Of a stretch of 64,000 bases of DNA, positions 35,819 through 46,995 are shown in pieces (position 1 is the first letter of the stretch; each line of letters begins with the position of its first letter). Where the stretch lies: NCBI RefSeq assembly GCF_964275005.1, contig NW_027307670.1, positions 161,424-225,423 of the forward strand, in the 5' to 3' direction. The translations under genes were made by a program, and so were the position numbers. The notes below the pieces were generated by a model, which was given only the letters and a program-made list of their open reading frames with translations, was not told the origin of the DNA and searched no databases. The stretch is from Diadema setosum (lineage: Eukaryota; Echinodermata; Echinoidea; Diadematoida; Diadematidae).

Positions 35819-36008
35819 TGCCTCCTTGATTAACTTTAGAAACCTCGCTAGCAGAATACAAAATTAAACCTCGGGTCTAGCTAAACCATAGGTGAGTCTA
35901 AAATGGGTTTAAACCTTGGTCTACAGTAGAATACGGGCCCATGCGTCTACATCTACGCTAACTTGGAGTTAAGTGCCTCGTAGTTTACAAAACCTCGAGG
36001 TTTAGAAA

Positions 36009-36692
36009 ACCTTAAAGTGAAAACTAAGTTCTGGTAAGTGCCTGAGAACCCGTCTGACACCATTTCATATTTGCTTGCAATATATCGAAAGAGTCTACAA
36101 AGAAACTTACCTGGCTGACGCGGTTTGCCGGAATGATGAGTAGTTTTGGAGTATTTTGAGAAAAATAATAAAAGTCGGTAGACCGACTTTTATTCCAGAA
36201 GGCTCCAGACTAACTCGGTGTCAGGGAAAACTCGACCCTATTTCAGACAATTTACACACAGTTCGTGATCGCCATGTTCATCAGTACTCTATACTACGGG
36301 TACCAAACAAGGCCTTGATGAGCAGACAGGAAAGTGCGTGCTAATCCTGTACAAAACAAATGGACAGCGCGCGGTCCTCAAGCCTAAATACGCACATCAC
36401 CTCAGTTGCTGAGACGCGCGGTCTTTGAAGTTTTTGTTGTTGTTTATCAAGCGTCTTTGATTGCTTTTAGAGGTGCTTGAGGCGCACACTAATTTTGCAT
36501 GCGCGCCAAAGAGGTTTTTGATGCGCGCGTTGTAACAACTCGGACCATTACTGCGAGTAGCCAGAACGCTACAATGTAGTTTATACAGGCCGCTCCCATA
36601 TGCATAGTACAACGCTGTACAATCCAGAGGGACAACCAATACAACTCATCCCGCCGCCAGGCACAGCGAGACCGAGTTATCCCCGAGTCCGA
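36009..36692. repeat. GC-rich foldback element, copy 2 (inverted)
   Basis: Reverse complement of positions 1 to about 680, with scattered substitutions and small indels. It lacks the second TIR (positions 690-896 of copy 1): similarity stops abruptly at 36009, where the adjacent foldback element begins. It continues to the equivalent of position 1, so both copies share flanking sequence beyond the foldback itself. Confidence 0.85.
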
Positions 36693-37017
36693 GTCTAGCC
36701 TGACCCCGTTCGGGTAAGTTCTGAGACTGAACGTTTTTAGTTAATATTTCCCATTTTCGTCGTTACCCATCGAATATCTTGTTATTACAGCGTTATTCCG
36801 CACATTTCCTAGGCACACGTCCACATTTTGGAGCAAAATTTGACAACTTTTGCAGGCGTACCAGAACTTTCTTTGGGCTTTAAGGCAAAGGGACCTAGGT
36901 GTGAACCTCACTTCTTTCTCCTGAGCACTCACCCCTCGCGCGCACCCCATCGCGTCTTGTCATCAGCGCATCAGCTCTAGTATTCATACTGCGCAGCTAT
37001 TTCCTGATTGTGACGTC
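36693..37017 (+). other. Probable 5' untranslated region of LINE A
   Basis: No frame or repeat. It directly precedes the ORF1 start of LINE A (GACGTCATGGCAAG), so at least the last part is likely the LINE 5' UTR with its internal promoter. The true LINE 5' end is not visible. Confidence 0.4.
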
Positions 37018-38695
37018 ATGGCAAGTGGAAGTCACTTCACGGTTCTAGATGATGAGGTGACGGCGAAGCTGCAGCCTGACATCAACGTGGATCTGAAGCT
37101 GGAGAAAGCTGTTACTTATGCAGTGGCCACAGCGACAGGAGTGCCCCCTGAGGTAAAGAGCAAACCCTCAACCAGTCCTCCCGGTAAGGATGCTACGAGA
37201 GATCTGGTGGCGGAAGTGGTTGGAAAGGTCCTGGCAACCCTTCAGCCCGTCATAGTACAGGCAGTAACAGCAGCTGTATCAACGGCGATGACATCATTGA
37301 TGGACCAGCTGCTGGAGAAGATCGACCATCGAGGAGGAGAGAGAGCAGATCTTGGTCAGATGAAGCGAACCATTCAGATCAACCATTTCGAGAATGAAAG
37401 GTTGGAGCAGTACACCAGAAAAGAAAATGTCAAAATTTACGGCGTGAAGGAAGCGGAGGATGAAGATACGACCAAGGTCATTCAAATTCATGAAATTCTT
37501 CCGTCGAGATGTTTTCATTGCAACTGATTGACAAATTGCCCTACATCGACGTAAATAAGCACTGAATTGATCAGTGTTTTAGTAGTAGCCATGATAAAAA
37601 AAAAATCATGGGCGTACATACTCGAGCAGGATCCTGCTCGAGTATGTACGCCCATGATTTTTTATCATGGCTACTACTAAAACACTGATCAATTCAGTGC
37701 TTATTTACGTCGATGTAGGGCAATTTGTCAATCAGTTGCAATGAAAACATCTCGACGGAAGAATTTCATGAATTTGAATAACAAAGCAGTACCCGCTGCA
37801 TGCTGTAGGGATTGGGACCAACACTTGCTGTCGGGCGAAAGCTCGGTGGTCTAGTGGAGATGACGCCTGTCCGGTGATCAGGAGGTCGCAGGTTCGCATC
37901 CTGCTCGAGTATGTACGCCCATGATTTTTTTATCATGGCTACTACTAAAACACTGATCAATTCAGTGCTTATTTACGTCGATGTAGGGCAATTTGTCAAT
38001 CAGTTGCAATGAAAACATCTCGACGGAAGAATTTCATGAATTTGAATAACAAAGCAGTACCCGCTGCATGCTGTAGGGATTGGGACCAACACTTGCTGTC
38101 GGGCGAAAGCTCGGTGGTCTGGTGGAGATGACGCCTGTCCGGTGATCAGGAGGTCGCAGGTTCGTATCCTGCTCGAGTATGTACGCCCATGATTTTTTAT
38201 CATGGCTACTACTAAAACACTGATCAATTCAGTGCTTATTTACGTCGATGTAGGGCAATTTGTCAATCTGTTGCAACGACCAAGGTCGTCGTTGAGTTGG
38301 CCAAGGAGATCGGCGTCATTCTGTCCACTTCTGATCTGAGTATTTGTCATCGCCTCGGGAGCGGCCAGAAGGGAAAGCGCACAATCATCGCGCGCTTCGC
38401 AAGGAGAGAGGCCAAGGCCTCTCTGATGAAGAGCAAGAAAATCTTGAGGAAAAAGGCGTCTCACAAGGAGGTCTATATCAACGATGACCTGACGAGAATG
38501 CGCAGCAAGGTGGTGCAAGAGATGAAGAAGGACACTGGCATTCTGAAAGTATGGACAATTGGCGGGAAAATCCACTTCATCTCTAAGAGGGACGAGAAGA
38601 CTGTGAAGGTAATTGACTCTCTTGATAGGGTCATGATGCAACTTGGGTGGGATGAGCGCAAAATGAGAGAGCTTGGTATTTACCTTGAGCTATAG
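37018..38695 (+). pseudogene. LINE A ORF1, interrupted by a SINE array
   Basis: N-terminal part 37018-37479 (Ala/Val-rich helix, then NERLEQYTRKENVKIYGVKE). The rest is at 38276-38695 (DLSICHRLGSG, RTIIARFARREAK, INDDLTRMRS, VWTIGGKIHFI). LEQYTRKENVKIYGV is the L1-type ORF1 signature. Together they would make about 295 residues of coiled coil, RRM-like and C-terminal domains. The interruption carries a 12-bp target duplication and adds a premature stop after HCN. Apart from the insert both halves are open, so the insert may be younger than the decay seen in ORF2. Confidence 0.85.
37480..38275. mobile_element. tRNA-derived SINE array inserted in LINE A ORF1
   Basis: 796 bp flanked by ACGACCAAGGTC (37468-37479 and 38276-38287), a retroposition-like duplication. 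It contains an inverted partial unit (37480-37630) followed by direct units of 267-268 bp starting near 37631, 37898 and 38166. Two units carry a tRNA-like head: an A-box-like GGTGGTCTAGTGG (37846) and GGTGGTCTGGTGG (38114), and B-box-like GGTTCGCATCC (37891) and GGTTCGTATCC (38159). The T-arm GCAGG/CCTGC pairs. The anticodon-loop region lacks U33, so it is not a functional tRNA. The 3' part ends in GAATTTGAAT. Confidence 0.75.
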
Positions 38696-39109
38696 GAACT
38701 CGAGGCACGTGCTTGCGAAGTTCAAGGACATCTTGCGTTACAGGACCATAATTATTGCAATTTTTCTACACTCAATCTTAGACTATTAGGCCTGAAATTA
38801 TGCGGTCTCAAGAAAAAGTGTGATCACGGAATTTTTACAGAATACATAAAGAATTTTGATATCTTATGTTTATCCGAAACTAAAACTGACTCCATTGATC
38901 CGGTTTACTTTCCTGACTTTCATTGTATAACTGCAAAGAAAAAGAATTTGAAAAGTTCCCATGCTCTTGGTGGTGTTCATGGTCTCGCAATAATCATTTC
39001 AGATAAATATAAGAGTAACTATATATGAGATATTGGATAAAACAAATTCAGATTCAGTTTTATGGATAAAACTTGTTTTACCTGGTTTTTCAGCTCTAAT
39101 AGGGGCAGT

Positions 39110-39335
39110 TGTTGAACCCACAAATGTAAAAACGCCCACAAATGTAAAAATACATCGCCCACTAATGTAAAAATCGCCCACAAATGTAAAAAACACCGCC
39201 CACAAATGTAAAAAAAAATAAAATAAACCACAAATGTAAAAACGACAGCGCCCACAAATGTAAAAAACGCCCACTAATGTAGTAAAAAATTCAAACATCA
39301 ACCACAAATGTAATTTTTTTTTCACATTTGTGGTT
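39110..39335. repeat. CCCACAAATGTAAAAA minisatellite (left TIR)
   Basis: About twelve units of CCACAAATGTAAAAA with CG-containing spacers; the last unit is inverted (CACATTTGTGGTTGACG at 39322). Forms the left terminal repeat of the 11.2-kb element. Its even spacing is not CRISPR-like. Confidence 0.9.
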
Positions 39336-39339
39336 GACG

Positions 39340-39736
39340 TATTTCTACTAAGTAGGCGTTTATGTAGACCCTTATTTCGTGCGTCTTACCTTCTACTAGA
39401 CGCGCGCATGTATTCCGTGTACTGAGACCTGTCGAAGCCGATCCGTTTTCAGTTACGAGCGACATACGGCGGGACTGGAGCTCTAAAACTAAGGCCTTAG
39501 TAATTGTCACATCGTGTCTGGGGAAGCCTGCGGGTTGACTTGCGGGGAGTTGTTTTTGTTTTTGTTTTTGTTTTCCCTCCGGAGCTCCCCGCAGTGGTGT
39601 TGGCCCGCACTAGTACCCGGAGATGAGCACGCAAGTCTGATTTGCCAGTGTCGGTGGTCATCTGCGTGCATGTTGAGGGTCAGTTACTGCCTCTCTGCTG
39701 GTTAGTTGAGAGTATATAGATATAGTATATTGATGT
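39340..39736. other. Left internal sequence of the minisatellite-TIR element
   Basis: GC-richer sequence with a GGAGCTCCCCGCAG block and a (TTTTTG)n run at 39551-39572. A short frame lies at 39514-39705. No recognised function. Confidence 0.4.
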
Positions 39737-41084
39737 TATGTTAAAAGACTTTTCGATTATATGCATGCTTGAGACAAAGACAGACATTCCAGATTTTTCC
39801 CATTAACATTTTCATGATCACAGAAGTTATGTTTTGAAAAGTGATATTGCGGGAAGGCTTGGTGGTTTTCACGGGATTTGTGTCCTCATTCAGGAAAGTT
39901 TGTTTTCTTCTACAACCAAAATAACTGGCACTACATCAGAGTCTATTTTGTGGATTCATTTTAGCAAGTCCTCTTTGGGTTTTGAGTTTATCTTAGGAGC
40001 AGTTTATTTGCCATGCGAAGGTTCAGTATTTCACACAAATGATATTTTTCATAATTTTCATCAGGATTTGTTATATTTGAAAAGTAGTTTTGACGTTCCA
40101 TTCTTTTTAGTGGGGGATTTTAATTCTAGAACAGGGCTGCTTGATGATTTTATGGTAAATGATAATGCTGCTACTGAATTGTGTGGGTATGATGCTTCAG
40201 ATGACAATATTGATTATAAGAGTTTACTCCAAGAGGAAGGATATGTTACAAAAAGACGTAGTATGGATAATTTTGTAAATAATAATGGTCGGCAACTTAT
40301 TAGTATTTGCCAGAGTTTTGATTTGAAGATAGTAAATGGAAGATTTGGCAGTGATAAAGGTGTTGGTGATTTTACATGTTACAATAAGAATGGTGGAAAA
40401 AGTGTGGTTGATTATGTCATTCTATCTGCAGGCCTATATCACTCATTTTGAACTGTTAAAGTGGATGTTTTTGATAAATGTATTTCAGATGTACACTGCC
40501 CGTTGAATTTGACGATTTCTAATATTAATGTTTTTGATGATTCTGGGGGTAATAAGTCTGAGCATAGGGATGAAACCTTTCAGAATGTCAAGTATATTTC
40601 ATTTAAGTGGGATAGTAAAAAGGCATTAGATTTAAGTTTAAAGCTTGATCAGAATATTCATGCCTTGTTGAGTGAATTGGGGGTGGTTGACAGATCACCC
40701 ACACAAGCTCATATTGATAGCTTTAGTGCGTTGTTGGGTGATATTTTCATGAATACTGGAAAAGAAGTTGGTATTTGTGAGGAAAAGGTTCGTAGGATAG
40801 GTAATCCCAGGAAACCTCGCAAAGAACAAAAGCCATGGTTTGATAATGAGTGTGTACAGGCTAGATTGCATTATTTTAATTTTAAGAATAGGATTAAACG
40901 GAAGTGTAAAGGGAAACCTATGAGAGAGAAGGAGCAAATGCTGGCTGACATTAAGACTGTTGCTAGTAGTTATAGTAGAGCAGATAAGCCCTCAAAATCA
41001 CGTGAATTGTGCAAAATTTGACTAAAGCATGAAACTTTCACCAGTGTTAGTACATACCATAAGATTTATTTTAAGATCGGGAGG

Positions 41085-41840
41085 TAAGTCTGATTTGACC
41101 TCTGATGACCTCCAGAGGTCAATGTACTTTAGATATCAGAAAATCGATGTTTTTAGACATTTGCAAATGATATATGTGGTTATGTTGCACTAAACATGCA
41201 TTTATACCACAGAGAAATCATTTCCAGATTCAACTGAGCACTGACAGGTTTTTACCTTTGACCTCTGATGACCTCCAGAGGTCAATGAACTTTAAATATC
41301 AAAATATCGATGTTTTTAGACATTTGTGAATGATATATGTGGTTATGATTCACTAAACATGCATCTATACTTCAGGGAAACCATTTTCTGATTCCACAGA
41401 GCATTGACAGGTTTTAACCTTTGACCTCTGATGACCTTTGGAGGTCAATGACCTCAAAATATTATATTGATCTGTGATGTCATTGGTTAATGGTAACCAT
41501 TGTTAAGATGTACAAAACAAGCATATCTGTCTTACAATGAAATTGTCTTCATATTCTAAAGAGCAGACAGGTTTCTACCTTTGACCTCTGATGACCTTGA
41601 GAGGTCAATGACCTCAGAATATCAGAATATTGAAGTATGACATCATTGGTGAAAGGTCAAACATGGTAAGGATGTACAAAACAAGCATATCTGTGTACGA
41701 TGACATCGTCTTCATATTCCAAGGCACACAGACGAGTTTCTGCCTTTGACCTCTGATGATCTCGAGAGGTCAATGACCTCAAAGTATCAGAATAGTTTGG
41801 CATCATCAATGGTAAACATGATGATGTTTTAGAGAGCACT
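41085..41840 (+). repeat. Left subterminal array, ~163-bp units
   Basis: Five units anchored by TTTGACCTCTGATGACC at about 41093, 41259, 41420, 41580 and 41743, each followed by an AGAGGTCAATGACCT-type block and a GATGTTTTTAGAC or TGTACAAAACAAGCAT block. Diverged by substitutions and small indels. Confidence 0.85.
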
Positions 41841-42059
41841 CGTAGGCCCTGTTTATTAACGAGCCATTACCGTTCACCTATGAAAATCACACAAGGTCAA
41901 ATACCTCGAATGAAATGTGAGGATGTTAATATTGATATTGCGATAGTTAATAGTTAATAATTGTTTATAATGTAGGGCTTACAAACCATGCATTTCTGTT
42001 ACCAAAAAAGTGGTTACTCATTCCGCAGAACTTTTCAGGTAATTATCTAAGTCGGGTAT

Positions 42060-43680
42060 GTGCACAGAGCAAGGGGTGTCGACCTGTTTTCACGTGGGGG
42101 GGGGGAACTTGGAAAATATGTAAAAGCATAAGTTCATGGTGCAAAGGAATGAAGCGGAGGGGGAGGGGGAGGATGTGGGTGGGGGATTGGATTTTTGCAG
42201 GTTTAGACCTGAAATCAGTGATTCAGTGTAGCTCTTGTTTAATGTGTGCGTCATCACTTATACGGAAGTTGATGGGGTGTGGGCGCATCTGACCAACCCT
42301 CCTCCCAAAGACGAATTTTTTTTTTTTTTTTTTTTTAAGAATCTGATGCATACGTTTTGGGGAATATTTGGAAAATTATGGATCACCAAGGTGTACCAAG
42401 TCTATGTGGATGGGAACCCAGCAAGCGCAGCGTTGGCGAGTGTAGGGTATTCCACTCCCATTCGACAGAGCTCTTGTATTTTGAGAAATGAGATTCAACG
42501 ACCTGGCACACAGGCACTTTTGAAGGAATACCTCGAAATTTGTATCAAAAAGGTGTAGTAAGTCAGCCATCTATGGAGGAAGACCAATCCACAGAAGGAT
42601 GTGGGTGGAGGTATCCCCCTCCCACATTATGGAGCTTTTGCATTCTTTTGTTTGCAATTAAATGATCTTGTGCCACTCTTGGTTGAACTACCATTTAAAA
42701 AAAAAAAAAAGTCCATACCCAAATGTGTAGCCATAATCAATGCATGGAGGAGAGGTTGATACAGCGAGAGGAGGGTATGAAAGGGGCTGTCCCCCAATCC
42801 TTCCCATGCGAGGGAGCCTTTGCAGTAAGAATAGAAATGTAAAAAAAAAAAAAAAAAAAAAAATCTAGTATACACATTTATGATGGAATATTTGGGAAAT
42901 TATCAGTAAAAGGAGTGTACCAAATCTAAGGGTAGAAACCGAGGAGGGATTGTTAATTGAAAGATACACTACCCCCTCCAAAAAGAGGGATTTTCTTTAA
43001 TACGTCGGAACTGAAATTAAAGATCTAGTACATACTTTGTGATGATATAGAACAAAAATGGGACAAAAGGACTGAGCGTATATGGAAGGGGACAGAACGA
43101 AAGATAGTGTGGGGGAGGGGGTATGCAAAGGAGATTCTGCCTTTTAATCTGGTGCATACTATAGCTAAAATGTTCAGTGACAATTCATTTTCTGTCAAAA
43201 AAGTGAAGAAAAAAATCTCAATCTCAGGAAATACTTGGAGGCAAAGTTTTATGTCCCCACCATTCCCCCTCCCATATTTTCTCGGGAGGCGGGGCAAATG
43301 CCTCTTGCCCTCCAAAATGAACAATCGTGCATATATAGGAAAGCCTTTTCATCTTTGGAATTCAAATAAAAATATCTCTTAAAAATATTTTTCATAGAAT
43401 AAGGGAAATTATCATTCCCCAAAGTATGTTATATCTGTGGAAGGAACCAAGCAGGGGGAAGGAGTCTATCGAAAGGAGATATCCCCTCTCACAGAAGGGA
43501 GATTTTGCATTTCAGAATTAAATTTTAACAATCCGATGCACACTTAAAGTGAAAAACTTGGGCAGTTTTCTGTCTAAAAAGCAAAGAACAAAAAACAACG
43601 ACAAAAACTAACAACAACATCTCAGAATTTAATGGGGTGGGGGTTAACTATCCCTGCCACCACCCCACCCCTCCTCCAAA
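42060..43680. repeat. Degenerate tandem repeat, ~270-bp units
   Basis: Repeated phrases GGGAAATTAT, GTGTACCAA(A/G)TCTA, GGAACCAAGCAGGGGG, ATCCCCCTCCCAC and TTTTGCATT recur near 42368, 42600, 42896, 43130 and 43402. Long T/A runs and C-rich blocks make frames unreliable. No gene. Confidence 0.55.
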
Positions 43681-44205
43681 CTAATGCCCCGGTATGTGCA
43701 TGTGTTTTATTCCACTTGTTGAAAAGAAGAGAGAGTTTTAAGAAACAATATTGTTCAGTGGTCGCTATCCCAGTCAAGTAAATTGTTTATCAATAAGGTG
43801 ATTTCCTTCACCTGTATATCTTAAGATGATGTAGGCCTGGTATTTGCCTTGCACGTTATTACATCTATTTCTCTTTTAGTATTCTCGTTTATATTTTGAT
43901 GTGAAAGTTGTTTACTTTGCCACGATTTTATTTGTACATAGAAAAAATGATCCAAGACTGAAAATGAAACTGATACAATATTTAATGATTGACATGATGC
44001 ACATATTGTGTATTTCTATAGCAATAAAAGTGAGCAATTCAAAAGGCGTGTACTCATTTCACATGAACATTAGCGATGATCCTCTGACCTCTGGAGGATA
44101 TTTAAAGATATGCATCAAAATGTAAGAATATTGATGTCTGGTCTCATTGGTTTGTAATGGCCTGCTGCTTATGAAATAATAATTATATTTTGTTAAAATG
44201 CATTT

Positions 44206-44232
44206 AGTGTGTGTGTGTGTGTGTGTGTGTCC
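44206..44232. repeat. (GT)n microsatellite
   Basis: About 13 GT dinucleotides in a row. Confidence 0.95.
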
Positions 44233-44662
44233 AAAATTGTATGCAGAGTATTCCACACACAGTTCAATTTTGACTTCCATCTAGGACAATGAGCGGTTAC
44301 TTTTTTCTCAACTACACTGTAATATCAAAATCTATTGAAAAAACACGGTGGCGGCTGGGTCTAACACAATCAGTATTATCATTCCTTTTCGTTGGAGATC
44401 CATGCGAGATGGTCAAAACAAACATAAAAAATAGATATCTCAGACCTAATTGTTATAACAAAGCATCATATCCTCATATACCCAATACAACCCTCTATGC
44501 CCAGACAATGTAATCCACCCCATGGACTTACTTGGAGCTTTAGAATATCCTTTGTCAACAGAGAGAGACATCCAAACCTTTGCAGTGCCGACTAAGATCT
44601 GCCATGGAACTGACTGGTATTGGCTCTGCATCATTGACAGCAGATCTCGTTTCCTATTCTCC

Positions 44663-44700
44663 TTCTTCTTCTTCTTCTTCTTCTTCTTCTTCTTCTTCTT
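44663..44700. repeat. (CTT)n microsatellite
   Basis: TTCTTC trinucleotide run; the Lys-rich minus-strand frame through it is an artefact. Confidence 0.95.
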
Positions 44701-44939
44701 CATTATACTGTGTGATCTTGTAATATTCTGCCATGGAGCCTTTTCTTAATTGGTTAAAGAAGGTATCCAAAGAGCTATATGAAGCAAAAAACAACAAACA
44801 AATGCAAAAACAAAAAGAGAGACATATGTATCTTTAATAACAGAGCTGAATATTGAGTATCTCTCTCCTGAAGTGTTTCAAAGAGATACAAGAGACAGTG
44901 GCCGAGAGTAGCCGCCACCTTTTTTGGGAGTAGGCCTAC

Positions 44940-45700
44940 TTTGTGTTCTTGCAAATGATGCCTGACATTTTTGGTCATTTGCCCTTTTTGAAGAATGCAG
45001 CAATAGAGCCACAACTTCCTGCGGAGTGGATATTGTGGGGTTCTTGTTGCAGAACATCATCGCTGAATTTGCCTGAGCTGTACTTTCTTACAGGGATTGC
45101 CATTGTAGTTTTGTTTTGTTTTGCTTTGTTTTGTTTTTCAAGTGTGGCTGTAACACTGCTTGTTTTGCATATGATGGTCATTGCAGCTAAAGAGTGCATA
45201 TCTTCTCTGGATCATTCCAAACTTCATGATGTTTCACCTGGGTGAATGGATCCCAGATGATGCAAGCATATTCCAGGACAGTCCTGAGCGGCATGGAGTA
45301 GCAAAACACCTGAACTTTATGATACTCGTATCTTCGTCTGGAGAGAGTCTTTGGTTGAAGTATAACCTTTTTAAGCTGCTGTGGCGATTTGATTCCAGCT
45401 GAGCCTCCTATTGGAACTCCAAAATATTTTGCACAATCCGCTTTCTCCATCATGGTTTGCCATGAATGCTTATCTATTCCCTGGGTAGGTCTCGGATGGC
45501 AATAGCTAGTTGCAATACACAGGATTGCTTCATGTGGAATGCATGTTGGGCCTCACAGTATGTCGAAGTTTTCAAGATGGTCCATGATGTCGCAGCTGTG
45601 GACTGTATACTCCAGGACCATGAGTCATTCATCGCAGTCATACTGTAACAACCCACCAGCTTTACCGTGGCCAATACAGGCCCACCAGCTGGAAACTATG
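44940..45700 (-). pseudogene. Relic of a third LINE reverse transcriptase C-terminus
   Basis: On the minus strand the frame at 45453-45187 reads KADCAKYFGVPIGG, then PLRTVLEYACIIWDPFTQ. This is the conserved thumb-region pattern of jockey/CR1-type reverse transcriptases (AKYLGVxI ... VRxxLEYAxxVWDPxTQ). Further on, KTSSVTATL matches the following YRRTSSVTxML motif. Upstream residues (DIMDHLENF) appear in another frame. Many frameshifts and an A/T-rich insertion show old decay. It lies inside the Harbinger-like element, so it was carried or inserted there before or after that element moved. Confidence 0.6.
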
Positions 45701-46119
45701 CAAATATTGCCCATGAGCATGACACTTAGGCAAACCAGTCCCATAATGAGTCCGACAAATTGGGGAAAAGATCTATGAGACTTACACTGAATAGATTAAA
45801 CACTCTGTATATCAGTCTCGTGGGCCTTGTTTTCTCCGAGTGTCGAGATAATGGCCATATTTGCTAGTCTACATAACTAACCCAAACATAACAGTTGTAT
45901 TTGAGGTCACTGCCATCACTCAAGAAACTTAAGCTTTATTTCTGAAGTAATTGACCTCTCACATTTCAGAGACCTGTTACTATAAACCAATGCTCTGTGG
46001 AATATGCATACATACTTTGATCAAAACATCAATGCGTGATTTGTACATGATTAAGCATTTACGATTACACCAATGAAGCCAAACATCAATACAGGTAAGC
46101 CTACACATGTGACCTCAGT

Positions 46120-46995
46120 GACCTCTCATTGTCCTGAGAGGTCAAAGTTGGATATAATGCACAGGCTAATGACCAATGTTCCAGGAATGACAAGATTCTT
46201 CTATTATAACATAAATGATTGTACATCGGGTATTACAAAGTTGACCATTGACTATACATAGAATATCAATATTCTGATATTTTGAGGTCATTGACCTGTC
46301 ACCTTCCTCAGAGGTCAAAGGTAGAGACACGTGGGTAATTTCTCTTGCTCTGTGGAATAGGAAAACAATTCAATTGTAATACAAATGAATATAACATCTA
46401 AATCATGTTTGTCATCAACCAATTGCACCAAATATCAATGTTCTGACATTTTGAGGTCATTGGCCTCATCATAGGTCATCTGAGGTCATCAGAGGTCAAA
46501 GGTAGAAATCTGACTCGAAAGGCTCAGTGGAACATTGAGGCAATTCCTCTTACAAAAATTAGTTTTTAGTACATAATTATCGTGTTTCAGTTATGAGTGA
46601 CGCATTAAAATATCAATTTTCTGACATTTTGAGGTCATTGACCTCTGAAGGTCATCAGAGGTCAAAGATAGAAACCTGTCAGGGCTCTGTGGAATATAAA
46701 GACAATTTCACAGTGACAAAAATTAAGTTTTAGTACATCATTACTGTGTTTTATCATTAACCAATGATGCAAAATATCAATTTTCTGACATTTTGAGGTC
46801 ATTGACCTCTGGAGGTCATCAGAGGTCAAAGGTAGAAACCTGTCAGGGCTCTGTGGAACATAAAGACAATTTCACTGTGACAAATATTAAGTTTTAGTAC
46901 ATCATTACTGTGTTTATCATTAACCAATGACGCAAAATATCAATTTTCTTAGATTTTGAGGTCATTGACCTCTAGAGGTCATCAGAGGTCAATTC
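46120..46995 (-). repeat. Right subterminal array, ~163-bp units
   Basis: About six units inverted relative to the left array. Each reads TTTTGAGGTCATTGACCTC then AGGTCATCAGAGGTCA then AAGGTAGAAACCTGTC, followed by GGCTCTGTGGAA. Unit ends fall near 46315, 46500, 46670, 46835 and 46990. Confidence 0.85.

Larger units (their letters stand above)
31404..35870 (-). mobile_element. LINE D: two-ORF non-LTR retrotransposon, apparently intact
   Basis: On the minus strand the order is short 5' leader, ORF1 (35818-35165), a 317-bp spacer, ORF2 (34847-31812), a ~400-bp 3' region and a tail of AAACTGAAACTG-type repeats. Short tandem tails rather than poly-A are typical of the CR1/L2/Daphne-like group. 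No stop or frameshift interrupts either ORF, so the copy is young or selected. It sits inside a TIR element; a clear target duplication was not found. Confidence 0.85.
30099..35939. mobile_element. TIR element with GCCCGTATTCTGCT ends, hosting LINE D
   Basis: GCCCGTATTCTGCT (30099) is answered by AGTAGAATACGGGC (ends 35938). Both arms are filled with GGGTTTAAACC-type words, and a second GTATTCTGCTAA/AGCAGAATACAA pair lies inward. CATG abuts both ends and may be a target duplication or part of the TIR. Unit sequence at 30240-31400 has no recognised gene; LINE D occupies the rest. Confidence 0.6.
29740..36008. mobile_element. Foldback element interrupted by a 5.8-kb insertion
   Basis: Left part (about 29740-30094) and right part (35945-36008) share inverted phrases: AAAACCTCGAGG, CCTTAAGGTTTT versus AAAACCTTAA, and GTCTACACCT versus GTCTACATCT. 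They look like halves of one ~430-bp foldback element. The exact ends and target duplication are not clear. Confidence 0.45.

Noticed and set aside
37840..38170. Functional tRNA genes
   Set aside because: A- and B-box-like blocks and a T arm exist, but the anticodon arm lacks U33 and the acceptor does not pair; it is a SINE head repeated in tandem.
39110..39335. CRISPR-like array
   Set aside because: Units are 15-20 bp with tiny variable spacers in a eukaryotic sequence and mirror the right end of the same element; it is a minisatellite TIR.
45466..45778. Plus-strand frames at 45.5-45.8 kb
   Set aside because: Shadows of the minus-strand LINE relic.
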